A stretch of 64,000 nucleotides of DNA from Hemileia vastatrix (lineage: Eukaryota; Basidiomycota; Pucciniomycetes; Pucciniales; Zaghouaniaceae): positions 16,072,212 to 16,136,211 of the forward strand of contig JASXTE010000008.1 in the NCBI GenBank assembly GCA_030280995.1, in the 5' to 3' direction. Shown piece after piece: positions 1 through 10,437 of this stretch. The number at the start of each line of letters is the position of its first letter. Position 1 is the stretch's first letter. The notes beneath the pieces are model-generated. The model was not told the origin of the DNA and searched no databases. It saw nothing but the letters and a program-made list of their open reading frames with translations. The translations under genes were made by a program, and so were the position numbers.

Positions 1-190
1 AAATGAAATAAGTCACTTATTTCACTCAAATCCGCACTTTCTCAACCAAAAGTGCTGATTTCACCATCAAGTCCCATTTCACTGATTTGTCAGCATCATC
101 CCATTCATACGCAGCACTCCGCAGAATAACACTTCATAACTCAAAACATCGTACATCACTTACATCTTCATATCATATCATATAAGAGTT

Positions 191-700
191 ATGCCTTCCT
201 CACTTTCAAATCGTGATAAATTACATAAAGCAATGACTTTCATGGCTCTTGAACTGCTCTTGGACTCTGATTGCGATTCTGATTCTGATCTAGAAGAAGA
301 TTTTGTCTTTTTATCAAAAATGGCCACGAAACGTTACCTTCTTCCCAGAAAGCCTCAAGTACTTCATACCCCCAAGTACACCATCCAAACACTTCTTAAC
401 CTATCTACACCCAGTTTTAGACAGCTGTTCAGGACTTCTCAGGAATGTTTCCTTAAATTGCTTGAGCTTATTCAGGATCATCCCATATTTCACAATAATT
501 CTCAAAAAGAACAACGACATCCTTCAATTCAATTGGCCATCACACTATGTCGTTTGGGTTCAAATGGTAATGGAGCCGCTTTGAAACGTTTAGAAAATGT
601 CTTTGATTTAGGGTATGGTTCAGTTAACACTTATACCAAACGATGTATCACTGCCATCAACTCCTTGGAATCTCAACTTCTCACCTGGCCAACAAAAATG
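191..700 (+). pseudogene. Harbinger transposase, N-terminal fragment
   Basis: The frame opens with MPSSLSNRDKLHK and runs about 168 residues before losing similarity at the WPTK segment. It is nearly the same as the first 168 residues of the transposase at 54044-54772, including an acidic Asp/Ser run (about residues 24-37) and a helical region with a helix-turn-helix look (LAITLCRLGSNGNGA, then LGYGSVNTYTKR). In that other copy the next residues contain the first catalytic Asp of a DDE_Tnp_4 nuclease; here that part is replaced by sequence normally found at the opposite end of the element (compare 51660-51840). No catalytic residue remains, so the protein cannot cut DNA. The frame stays open to 886 but the tail is not transposase. 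Confidence 0.75.
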
Positions 701-799
701 AAATCGCATATTTTCAGCAAACGCATATTTTTTCAGTCACTCTCTTTTTTTTCTTCACTCATATCCGTTTTCTCCTCTCTTCCTACATCACTCAATCAA

Positions 800-1170
800 T
801 TTCACTTATATTTCTTTTTTCTCAACTCATCTCTCCAGGTAAGTCATTTTATTCTTTTTAAACAGAGTGTGAAAATAGGAGGATGAACTCTGTTCTTCGG
901 GCGAAGAACAGAGTTCACTTCCATTCACTTATATTTCTTTTTTCTCAACTCATCTCTCCAGGTAAGTCATTTTATTCTTTTTAAACAGAGTGTGAAAATA
1001 GGAGGATGAACTCTGTTCTTCGGGCGAAGAGCAGAGTTCACTTCCATTCACTTATATTTCTTTTTTCTCAACTCATCTCTCCAGGTAAGTCATTTTATTC
1101 TTTTTAAACAGAGTGTGAAAATAGGAGGATGAACTCTGTTCTTCGGGCGAAGAACAGAGTTCACTTCCAT
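800..1170. repeat. 123-bp tandem array (3 units) with a 32-bp palindrome per unit
   Basis: The segment GGTAAGTCATTTTATTC recurs at 838, 961 and 1084, giving a 123-bp period. Each unit ends in a palindrome (885-916, 1008-1039, 1131-1162) with 15-bp arms GAACTCTGTTCTTCG and a 2-nt GG centre; the middle unit has one arm mismatch. The homologous place in Hb2 (about 51800-51840) has neither array nor palindrome, so the expansion is specific to this copy. Confidence 0.9.
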
Positions 1171-1232
1171 AAAATATTAGCTGAAAATGTAAAATTATTG
1201 TTTTTCCATCAAAGAAAATTCTTTAAAATTTT

Positions 1233-1324
1233 TTGTATTATTACATGATTGAGTTCTAATGCAGCGAGCATGTTGTTAGAGCATTATTGCCCCTCTTAGT
1301 AACTCAATCAAGTAATATATACAA
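1233..1324. repeat. 92-bp inverted-repeat insert (small MITE-like hairpin)
   Basis: The left arm TTGTATTATTACATGATTGAG pairs with a right arm that ends ACTCAATCAAGTAATATATACAA, with two or three mismatches. The centre forms a smaller stem (CTAATGC with GCATTA). Hb2 lacks this block: its matching sequence resumes at the TTCATAAATTTTAATAAATA stretch (53390 onward). It therefore looks like an insertion, though no target duplication is clear. Confidence 0.5.
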
Positions 1325-1379
1325 AAAAATAACCAAATATTTAATATTCTTCCATAAATTTTTAATAAATAAATATGAT

Positions 1380-1560
1380 ATTTCAATTTATGAAATTAAA
1401 GTAATGGGCCCACGACCTTGTGTTGTATAAATGGTAATCATGATAACATTAATTTGTTTCATGGGGTTCCTCTAGCCTATACCTGTGGAAAGTCCCAAAC
1501 CTAGTTTCTAGACTTGATCTGCATTTTGGCTTAAGGAATTGTCATTACTTTAAAAGTAGT
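1380..1560. other. Conserved non-coding block shared by Harbinger copies
   Basis: The stretch from AAAGTAATGGGCCCACGACC to GTCATTACTTTAA recurs in Hb2 (53450-53545, resuming at 53813-53870 after a MITE) and, reversed, in Hb3 (about 49770-49970). No open frame is shared. It is an internal non-coding marker of the family and is useful for orienting broken copies. Confidence 0.7.
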
Positions 1561-1602
1561 ATACTTGACATATCTTATTTATATATTAATTAATTTATGT
1601 AA

Positions 1603-1890
1603 TTATATTAAATTTTGATGACTTTCACCCTTTACTTCAATAAAATGCAGGGGAGGGTATTGCCAATTTTTTAAATCTGACATGTGAAATTGATGACTTA
1701 GAAAAATTTGGTGGTACCCACCCCTTGTTTCAATAAAATGCAGGGGAGGGTATTGCCAATGTTTTAAATCTGACATGTGAAATTGATGACTTAGAAAAAT
1801 TTGGTGGTACCCACCCCTTGTTTCAATAAAATGCAGGGGAGGGCATTGCCAATTTTTTAAATCTGACATGTGAAATTGATGACTTAGAAA
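1603..1890. repeat. 93-bp tandem array, 3 units
   Basis: CAGGGGAGGG recurs at about 1648, 1741 and 1834, a period of 93 bp. The unit includes AATAAAATGCAGGGGAGGGT and GATGACTTAGAAAAATTTGG. Two diverged units occur in Hb2 (53925-54070) and remnants in Hb3 (27280-27420), so the array belongs to the family. Because 93 is divisible by 3, the reverse strand shows an 88-codon open frame with a 31-residue period; I regard that as a by-product. Confidence 0.9.
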
Positions 1891-2049
1891 AATTTAGATA
1901 AGCAAACTTATTGACTAGCAAGTAAAGATAGAAAATTTTTATTATACATTCAAATTTTTGTCAAAAATAACGTACTATATTCTTTTCCTTTTATAAGTCA
2001 GCATATAAGAAAATATTACCAAAATTAAATTAACTAGAAAAACAATTTA

Positions 2050-2983
2050 TCAATTGAAAAGGTCAAGTAATTTTTTAATGTCCTCATAAGATTGGCCATT
2101 TTTAACACATTCCATAATGAAATCTTTTTTTTTAAAACTCTCTTGTTTTTCCAATTCACAAGTAGCCATTTCTCTTTGAAATTGACGGTCATTTACTCTT
2201 TCCATCTGCTCTACCTCAAATTTTTTTTCTTCCAAATCTAAGGCTTGCTGATCTTTCCTTAGCATATGATCAAACTTCATCTTCTCAAAGTCAAGGGCAT
2301 TATTTGCAATAGTTGATTTCGCTGAGAAAATTAAATTGAAATAAATAAATAAATGAGTTAATGATTAAGATATATAGTAAACAAAACTTACTTATATCTT
2401 GATCTTCTTCAAGTAAAGGTGTGTTGGGAGGATTATAGGAAGGTTTGGATCCAGAGGGTATATGCTTAGTAGTATCGTGTAGAAACCAAGGGTTTACATC
2501 AACTCGGGTGCCAAAAAGATTATCCATTTCCTCATAGAAAGGACACATGACATTGAGCTTTTTGGAAACAGTAGTAGTTCCAATCTCCAAATCATCATCG
2601 TCAATACCAAATCCAGTTTCATTTGCAGCATGATGAGCCTTTTTATATTTTGATTGGTAACTCTTAAATCTCTCCTTCATTTGTTTAGGATTGATATCGA
2701 TTCTCTCCCTTGTTTTCTTCCTTACTTCATTGGCCATCAATAAGTAGCCATTAACCTTTGAAGAAGGTGGACATCCAATACGAGTGGACTTTTCACATCC
2801 AAAACATGCTTCAAAATTTTATTTTATTTTAAGGAAGTTGATTATGATGAGATAATCATCCTTTTTAAGCTGACCTGAACCTGACTTTGATTTTTCAGGT
2901 GTAGGGCTTGCTTTACGAGGGGACTTTTGTGACGAAGCAGATTTTTGAGTTACCTTTTGAGATTTGGAATGTCTGGGAGGCAT
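2050..2983 (-). pseudogene. Harbinger ORF1, Myb/SANT-like DNA-binding protein, one stop codon
   Basis: I chose the start at 2983 (MPPRHSKSQK) because Hb3 has the same start (MPPRKSNTKK at 26560). Exon 1 (2983-2392) is in one frame: a basic Ser/Lys-rich N-terminus, a TAA stop at 2819-2821, then a segment starting FEACFGCEKSTRIGC and continuing KERFKSYQSKYKKAH, typical of the Myb/SANT-like proteins that help Harbinger transposases reach the nucleus and bind DNA. An intron with GTAAGT donor and TTCTCAG acceptor lies at 2391-2322. Exon 2 (2321-2050) is a charged coiled-coil tail rich in Glu and Lys. Apart from the single stop the gene is whole, so it broke fairly recently. Confidence 0.75.
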
Positions 2984-3353
2984 TATGAAACTGGCACATA
3001 ACAAGAAAAAAGATTAAAAAGTAGAAGAAATAAGTAAAAAAGAATGTAAACATGCCTGGTCAAAATATTGAAAATGTCAGGAAGGGGTGTGTGCCGAGGA
3101 TTGATGGGTAGGTAGCGAGGAAGGTCAGTGTGTCACATGTGACAGGGATGGGGTAAGAAAGGAAGGGATGTTTTGTGGCCAAAATGTGGTTGTGAAAAAA
3201 AACGGGAAAAAAGTGCTGATTTGAGGTCATAACTGACACCCTTTTTTGAAATAAGTGACTTTTTTGCAAAATTTAAGTGCTGATTTGTAAGTGCTGATTT
3301 GGTTTGAAATCCGCACTTAATTTAAGTGCGGATTTGCCAGAACTGACACCCCC
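2984..3353. repeat. Right terminal and subterminal repeat region of Hb1
   Basis: This contains the terminal sequence ending GACACCCCC and an inner palindrome where AATCCGCACTTAA meets TTTAAGTGCGGATT (3309-3335), plus further CAAATCAGCAC/AAGTGCTGATTTG motifs. The same motifs lie at both ends of Hb2 and at the left end of Hb3. They are plausible transposase or ORF1 binding sites; that role is inferred from position and repetition. Confidence 0.75.
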
Positions 3354-3355
3354 TA

Positions 3356-6300
3356 TTATGAAAGAATCACTAAAATGGGAGCTGCGTAGGAGTCAGGAAC
3401 CAAGGAAAAGGTAGCTTTTGGGTGATTTTTTAGCACATGTGTATGCCATTTAGTTTTAGAATAGAGGCCCACCACATGCACATATACTCTTATGCTTTGA
3501 CTCAGAGGAAAATCAAGATACAACAGACAAAATTGACTTAATTGTTTCAGATGAGTCACCTGACCCTGAGAAGGATCCTGTGCTTTTTCAAACAATAACA
3601 ACCTGTGTGCTCCATGAACACTGTGGCTTTTTCAACCTACTTGCCTCATGTATGAGAGATGGGAAATGTGCTAAGCAATACACTAGAAAATACATTGACA
3701 CAACACAGATAGATGAAGATGGATATCCTTTATATTGTAGGAGAAATGATGGCCAAAAATCTCAAAAATTTGAAAGAAGCTTTCAATACACAAATCAAAA
3801 TGTGGTGCCTTATAATAATTATCTCTCTAGAAGATTTATTTTTCATATAAATGTGGAAGTTTAAACTACAATATCTTCAGTCAAGTATCTCTATAAATAT
3901 GTGTACAAGGGTCATGATTGTTCTTCAAAGGTCCTGGAGACAGACAGAATTATAGATAGGGTCAAGAAATATCTGGATGGTAGGTATGTTTCAGAAATTG
4001 AAGTTCTTTTCTACTTCATTGTCATGAAACAGTAGTTACAAGATTACAGCTCCATTTTACAGACTAACAGACAGTTATATTTAATCTTAGGGGGGAGATT
4101 TCAACTGAAGGTTCTGTGTTGGGAAGCAGGAAAACTACCCTAAAAGAGTAGTTTAAAGCATTCTTTAATGCCCCAGCTGCTGAGGTGGCCCAGGGGGTCA
4201 GCTATCCTGATGCTCCAATCTATTTTGTTTGGAATGTGTGAGTACTTAAGATGTTCTTCTATAATTTTACTTCTTCCTAATTCAATTTTGGTGTGCAGAA
4301 GTAGAAAAGAGTGGAAAATTTGTCAAAGAGACACAGCCATCAGGCAGGTTACCTTCTGTTGACCAAATGCTCAAGAACGTTTTCACTTGCGCCTTATGCT
4401 ATACCATGTGGCTGGACCAATAAGCTATGAAGCTCTGAGAAATGTGCATGATGTCCAACACCAAACCTTCAAGGCTGCTTGCTTGTCATATGGTCTTTTG
4501 AAAGATGATACTGAATACAAGAAATTCTTGGATGAAGCATAATTAATGAAGACTTTGAATGAACTCAGATAACTGTTCACTTCTATTCTAATCTGGAAAC
4601 ATCCTGCTGATCCATTGGGTCTTCTTGAATCACACATTTTGGAACTTGGGGATGACTTCCAACATATCCTGCAAACAAAGTTTCACATTTTGCAGCCTTC
4701 CAACCAACAAACCATAGATTATACTTTGAATCTTAATAGCCTCCTTCTGAATAAACATAGTTACTCTTTATCTATAAATGGACTTCCTGAGCCAATGCAA
4801 CACTTTCATCAATCTACCGGTCAACTCATAGTGGAAGAAAAGCCATATGACAGGCAGGAGCTTACTGAAAAAAGGAGAATTCAGTATCATTTTTCCAATA
4901 TAGACCAGAAAAATACTTTTGATGCAGTTACAAAAGCCCATGCATCTGTAGAGGGTGGTATATTTTTCTTGTATGGAATTGAGGGAGCTGGTAAAACATT
5001 TGTTGAAAACATAATCCTGGCATGGTTCAGAAGTCAAGGACACATTGCTCTTGCAGTTGCTTCTTCCGAGATAGCATCTATACTTTTAGAAGAGGTAAGG
5101 AAAGCTCATTCCAGGCTTAAGATTCCACTTGATATAAATCAAGATTCATATTTTCATATTAACGCACAGAGTGACCTAGCTAAACTTTTGAGGATGACAA
5201 AGCTAATTATATGGGATAAATCTTCAGCACAACATTGCCATTGTGCTGAGGCTGTGGATAGATTTTTACAGGATATCCTGAAAAATAATCTTTCTTTTGG
5301 GGTAATTGTTATAATTTTTTCTGGTATGCATTCTCAACTAACATCTAACTATTAAAATTTCATTTTCATTAAATGGATAAATATATATTTCCATTTCAAT
5401 TATCATACATTTTTAATGATGCCAAAAAATGTTCCTTTCTTATAATTTTATGTCATTCTTCAAGGGACTTTAGAAAACTCCTTCCAGTTATACCAAAAGG
5501 CTCAATAGGACAGATATTATCTTCAAGTCTCATTCAAAGCACTATCTGACCCAAAGTTAAGAAACTCCACCTGACCATCAACATGAGTCTTTTTCAGACA
5601 GGAATGAATGATGAGCAAGTAAAAGATGCTGCCCATTTTTTCTGAGTGGATCCTTCAAATTGGGGAAGGAAGAACACCAAATCAATATTTGGTGGATATT
5701 TCTTCTTAACACTGTGTTTCCAGTGGGCCTTATGGGTAAAAAGAAATAGTCACTGTGGTATACCCTGGAATTAATTCTTTAGACAACAGTAATGATGTCT
5801 CCCTGCTCAGGTACTTAAAAAGCAGGGTCATCCTAGCCACAAAAAATGTGGATGTAGACAAAGTTAAAAAATTGGTTCTGAATATTCTAACAGGAAAAAT
5901 TTCAACTTTTAATAGTGCTGATCAAGCCATAGCCGATGATGGATCACCAAGAAACCTATTTTCAATAGATTACTTAAGCACCATCAATCCATAAGGTTTT
6001 TCTTTACACTTTTTGTGACTAAAGAAGGGTTTCCCAATCATGTTACTTTGTAGCCTTGACCCAGCTGCAGTTTTATAAAATGGCACCAGGCTGGTGGTTA
6101 CACATATTGAAAGAACTGTGATAGAAGCATGTAAGCTCTCTGGACCATATGAAGGAAATCAGGTGTTTATCCCAAGGATCAAATAGGAGAGCCCACCTGA
6201 TTTGGGTCTTCTTTTCACACTGCACATATTTCAGCTACCTATTATATTAGCTTATGGCATGACAATCAACAAGGCCCAAGGTCAATCTTTAGACATTGTA

Positions 6301-6465
6301 GGTCTTAACCTGGAATCACCAGTTTTTGCACATGGTCAGCTATATATAGCACTTTCAAGGGAAAAGTAAAGTGGAAATGTCTATTTACTATTACCTGAAT
6401 AAGCTAAAGGAAGGGAAGTAAATGTTGTATACAAAGAAGTCCTAAATAATTGTATTTGATATTTA
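3356..6465 (+). pseudogene. Helitron RepHel (Rep nuclease plus Pif1-type helicase), heavily broken
   Basis: Pieces in several frames follow the order of a Helitron RepHel protein. Near 3466-3500 the frame GPPHAHILL contains the HUH (His-x-His) motif of the rolling-circle Rep nuclease. At 3580-3864 DGKCAKQYTRK, DEDGYPLYCRR, VVPYNNYL and HINVEV are classic Rep-domain signatures. At 4615-5355 the Pif1-like helicase appears, with Walker A GIEGAGKTF (about 4975) and a Walker B-like IIWDKSS. At 5755-5994 the segment LATKNVDVDKVKK to DYLSTINP continues the helicase, and 6240-6460 holds the final motifs ([14 protein letters not shown], then VVYKEVLN). Many stops and frameshifts show long inactivity. 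The N-terminus is missing at the Hb1 junction. Confidence 0.85.
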
Positions 6466-6539
6466 CTGTGAAAGGGAAGAAGGTTAATAAAAAATACACT
6501 TATATTGACCTTTAGCATTGATTCCATCCAAGGCTAACA

Positions 6540-6815
6540 TCACTCACATCAGGGACAAACATCTGGATGTATAATCATGTCAATCATGCATATTCTACAC
6601 TGTTATAAAAAGAATCCTGACCTTTGGCCCAGATGTGTAATCATGCCAATCATGTATATTCAACACAGTTATAACAAACATCCAGGCCAATCATGCATAT
6701 TCAACACAGTTAAGACAAAAATTTGGGCCAAATCTCTTGATGTATAATCATGTCAATAATTATTACTCAACATTATTATAACTAAAATCTGGAACTTTGG
6801 CCCAGATGTTTAAGG
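6540..6815. repeat. Degenerate minisatellite, about 50-75-bp units
   Basis: The phrase TGTAATCATGCCAATCATG followed by CATATTCAACACAGTTATAA and a GGCCCAGATGT link recurs at about 6568, 6633, 6690 and 6738, with changes. It directly follows the Helitron helicase remnant. I see no gene in 6470-6941. Confidence 0.6.
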
Positions 6816-6941
6816 AGTTTTACAATACAATGCGCATAGCATGCAGGCACACACATCCAGTCCAAAGGTCTGGATGTGTGTGCAAGGCTTCTGACTGTCT
6901 GCATTGCAGACAGGTAGCAGGCTTGTATATATAGATTAATA

Positions 6942-7582
6942 GGGCATCTACCACTGTGTTGGTAACACAACACTCCATGCATACTTAACTATTACTTTGA
7001 TGCATATACCAGAACTGTGTCACTTACACTTCACATTAGCTATTCATTTCAGTAAATGTCAGGTACAAGTAAGTATATATACTTACAGATACTTACTTTG
7101 CATCATTAAATCACACCTCTCCCTGCCAATTTTTTCATTTTTTATCTCTCATCAAGATAATTAATCACACCCTTGATTCCACCACTTTTTCACAAATTAT
7201 CATTTAAATTTACTAAACTCACTACTCATCAACAAATTTTATTGATTTTTACTATTTCACACTACTGGCTGCACACTCAAAGCCTCAATTACTAAAATAT
7301 GCTAATCAACCACTATAAAATATGCTCTCTAAACACAAATAGGGAATAATATACTCCAATTTTCTGTACCAAGTTATTGATTGAAAAAATTGAATGACAT
7401 GCATATAAATTAGCAGTCAAGGTTTACCTAATGACTGCCAAAGTCCCAGGGTTGAATGTTAACTAAATGTGGTGATCAGTAAAAGATACTGCATAGAGAA
7501 GTTGAATATTGAAATTCATTATGAAATGAGCAAGTAAAATGCAATTATATACTTATTTTTTACCAACACAGAGACAGATTCC
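6942..7582. mobile_element. Non-autonomous Harbinger-like element, family 2, copy 1
   Basis: It starts GGGCATCTACCAC after ATA and ends with an inverted, slightly mutated version (ACACAGAGACAGATTCC) before TTA. The interior is closely similar throughout to the next copy (7627-8271), for example CAAGTAAGTATATATACTTAC and CACACCCTTGATTCCACCAC. No coding frame is present. The length of about 640 bp fits a deletion derivative. Confidence 0.65.
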
Positions 7583-7626
7583 TTATATGAAAGAAAAAAA
7601 TACATACCAAAGGATAGTTATAGTTA

Positions 7627-8271
7627 GTGCATCTACCACCATGTTTATAACACCCCACTCCATGCATACTTAACTATTACTTTGATGCATATTCTGGCAC
7701 TGTGTCACTTACACCTCACATTAGCTATTAATTTTGGTAAATTTTGGGTAAAAGTAAGTATATATACTTACAGATACTTACTTTGTGTCATTAACTCACA
7801 CCTCCCCCTTCCAATTTTTTCATTTTGAATTGCTCATCAAGATAGTTAATCACACCCTTGATTCCACCACCATTTCACACATTATCTTTTAAATTCACTA
7901 TACTCACTACTAATCACCAAATTTTATCAATTTTCACTATTTTATACAATTGGCTGCACACTCCAAGCCTCAATTTATAAAATATGTCAAGCAACCACTA
8001 GAAAATGTGCTCTCTAAACACACATAGGAAATAATATAATCTACTTTTTTTTGTACCAAGTTATTCATTGAGAAAATTGAATGAAATGCATAAAAATTTA
8101 AAAATTGAGGTTTACCTAATTACTTCCAGAGTCCCAAGGTTGAATATTAACTAAATGTGGTGATTAGTAAAAGATACTGCATAGGGAAGTTGAATATTGA
8201 AGTTCATTATGAAATGACCAAGTAAAATGAAATTATATACTTATTTTTTACTAACACAGAGGTAGATGCCC
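7627..8271. mobile_element. Non-autonomous Harbinger-like element, family 2, copy 2
   Basis: Terminal inverted repeats are GTGCATCTACCACC (first G run mutated) and ACACAGAGGTAGATGCCC. The flanking 3-bp duplication is TTA (7624-7626 and 8272-8274), the PIF/Harbinger hallmark. It lies in the same orientation as copies 1 and 3, about 45 bp from copy 1 and 28 bp from copy 3, so the three form a head-to-tail row. It contains no gene. Confidence 0.7.
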
Positions 8272-8656
8272 TTATAGTTATAGTTAGTCAGTTAGTTAGG
8301 GCATCTACCACAGTGTCTGTAAGTTGGGTTGGTATTTATCCTTTACCAATAATTGAGTGCATATTCATTTGCTGTTGCATCATTACCCCCCATTATCTAT
8401 CCCTTTCTGTAAATATTGGGTACAAGTAAGTATATATACTTAAAGATATTTACTTTGCATCATTAAGTCCCCCGCCTGTCTGCCAATTTTTTTTATTCTA
8501 CATCCCACTTTCCAATCACTTACTTTCCTCCTTCCTGGCTCCCCATTTTTTGCAATTTTCATTCCAAGCCACTTTATTCACTATTAACTCCAAATATCAC
8601 TTATATATACCTCATTACACTACTGGAAATTTAAAACAAAGATAAACTAAAAAAAT

Positions 8657-10211
8657 ATGTCAAGTAATCCAATGAAACAATGTTCTCGAAACTGGAATGC
8701 ATAGGATGAAGAACAACTTGCTATTTATTGGATATATATTAGCAAAAAACCAGAATTCTCTCCATCACATTCAGGGGAAACCTTCTATAAGAAAGTCAAA
8801 GTATACTTTAATGCTCATAGTAAACTGCTCTACCAAGCTTTTGAACAGATTAAAATAAGGTCCATTATACATATATTTTAAATTTAATATTTAATCATAC
8901 TGCTCTATAATGATAAATTATTCTCCTTTTCCACTTTAGATGGAAAGCTTTGAACAGTTCAACACTAAATTTAAGTGCTATATATCATGGTATTGAGATG
9001 AGTCCACCAAGAAGAACATGTCCCAGTGAATGGATTTGAAGTGTACTTTTTCTCCATCAATATCTGTGTAAAACAACTTTTAAAAGTCTGTTTGCACGTG
9101 AGAAGCTCAAGTTTTCTACAAAATGGAAATTGGAAGATACCCAACCCCAACCTTCAAGAAACTCTCCAGTAGATAGTTTTTCAAGTGCACAAAGAGCTAA
9201 ACTTATGGACAGATTTTAAAGTGATCCCAGCAATTAATTTGAATCCAGAAGCTTTCCTACCTCACCATATTAAAAAAATTCAGACTTCCCACTGGGTAAA
9301 AAAGAATCCAGAAAAAGGTTGACTCAATGAATTTTCTGAAGGAAAAAAAGTTGAAGTTTTTTCATGTTACAAAGACACAGCTAAAAAACACATTAGAGGG
9401 TATCAATGCTAACAGATCCAAGGTTAGGGATCAGGGTTTTCTTTCCAGGATCAGAAATTATTAATTCCTGAAGATTCTTATCCACTAGCCCTGGGGCTAG
9501 TGGATAAGGATTGCACAATAATGCATTATCTTACATCTTATACCCCGATTTCCATTCTTAATTCATGATACATAACTAATCACATCCACAATTGATTTCT
9601 CAGAAATTCACATGACATATAATTTCAGATGCCATCATTATGTCTCTCTTCACTCTATGCAAGATGTGGTTATGATAGAAAGCTGTCCAAGATGTGGTTA
9701 TTAAAAATTGAGTAAAAAATGTTGGATAGAGGTGAAAATTGACAAATAAAATGTCTAACAACCAAATTGATAATAAATTAATTGTGGAAGATATTTGGGG
9801 TATAATGATTTTTATCTTCAATTAATTTAATTTTGGATCCCTTAACAATGATACCCCCTATTGAAGCCATTCTTGAAAGCAATGAAATATATGAAAAAAA
9901 TCAATTCATCACAAAAAAAACTTGCTATAGCTCAAAAGAAACTAAAACTTACCAAAGAGTAAATCATATAAAAAGAAAGGCTTCATCTTGATAAAATAAA
10001 ATATAACCTTAAAGAAACAAATATGAAGATAAATCAGCAAAAAATGAGAATAAAATTACAAAATTCAGACTGTAAGATGCAAAGCAGTGATATTAAACAA
10101 CATTTAATGTTGAGAAATAATAATAAATTTTGTGATGATGATGATCTAGAATTATTATATAAAATGAAGTATGATTTAAAAAAGCAGTGGTTGAACAGTG
10201 ATAGCTCTTAA
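8657..10211 (+). pseudogene. Myb/SANT (NAM-associated-like) DNA-binding protein, broken
   Basis: The frame opens MSSNPMKQCSRNWNA, then a TAG stop (8702-8704), then DEEQLAIYWIYISKKPEF and GETFYKKVKVYFNAHSK, which resembles the trihelix/Myb-like proteins linked to NAM C-terminal domains in rusts. An 80-bp intron (8860-8939, GT to TTTAG) joins IKI and RWKALNSS, placing the conserved Arg-Trp correctly; this supports a formerly real gene. After about 9035 the frame is lost in places (a Pro/Ser-rich linker, then LGKKESRKRL). The final open piece (10023-10211) is a Lys/Asp-rich helical tail that may be its C-terminus. It was probably the accessory DNA-binding protein of the surrounding element; no transposase is seen. 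Confidence 0.5.
9477..9508. repeat. Perfect 32-bp palindrome
   Basis: The arms CTTATCCACTAGCCC and GGGCTAGTGGATAAG (15 bp each) flank a 2-nt TG centre. It is markedly GC-richer than its surroundings. The geometry (15+2+15) is the same as the unrelated palindrome repeated at 885-1162. Confidence 0.95.
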
Positions 10212-10437
10212 TTTGGTTATATTTTAATATTTATTTGACCTGAAATAAAAAATTAGTATAATGAATAAATTGTAAATAAATATTACTTACATTTGTTTAC
10301 TACATTTTAAAAGGATTGGGAGTTTCTATACTAGACATATATACAAAAAATTTGTTTGCTTAAATGTGGATGGTGATTTAAATAGATGAATAAAATAAAA
10401 AATGATTGAAAGAAAATTTCTCATACCTCTTCACTTC
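10212..10437. other. AT-rich tail of family 2 copy 3, no gene
   Basis: The sequence is AT-rich without an open frame or repeat that I can match. It ends at the mutated start of element E's LTR (TTTCAGTGTATGC at 10438). Confidence 0.4.

Larger units (their letters stand above)
1..3353. mobile_element. PIF/Harbinger DNA transposon copy Hb1, left end outside window
   Basis: The right end is a terminal repeat ending in GACACCCCC at 3353, the reverse complement of the GGGGGTGTCAG start of the copies at 26198 and 51327. The segment 1-190 matches, in reverse, the subterminal region of the copy at 51327-55057, so only the outermost left end is missing. The two genes point inward from opposite ends: transposase on + from 191, Myb/SANT ORF1 on - from 2983. 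This convergent two-gene plan is known for PIF/Harbinger. Both genes are broken, so the copy is dead. It lies against Helitron sequence at 3356, which suggests it inserted into the Helitron. Confidence 0.8.
8299..10437 (+). mobile_element. Longer Harbinger-like element, family 2, copy 3, right end missing
   Basis: It begins GGGCATCTACCACAG after TTA (8296-8298) and its first 200 bp resemble copies 1 and 2 (CAAGTAAGTATATATACTT). Beyond that it is unique and carries a Myb/SANT-like pseudogene, so it is the closest thing here to a parent element. No matching right terminus occurs before 10438, where retrotransposon E begins, so E probably interrupts it. Confidence 0.55.

Noticed and set aside
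800..1170. Possible CRISPR-like array
   Set aside because: The units are whole 123-bp tandem copies without unique spacers, and the setting is a eukaryotic transposon.
1233..1324. A tRNA-like cloverleaf
   Set aside because: There are no conserved A-box or B-box sequences and no T-loop; the pairing is a simple long inverted repeat.
1603..1869. 88-codon minus-strand frame with a 31-residue repeat
   Set aside because: The period is simply the 93-bp DNA repeat, which happens to be divisible by three. Diverged units in Hb2 and Hb3 do not keep a frame.
9477..9508. 3' hairpin end of the Helitron
   Set aside because: The stem is not followed by CTRR at the expected distance, it lies 3 kb past the helicase, and family-2 elements lie between.
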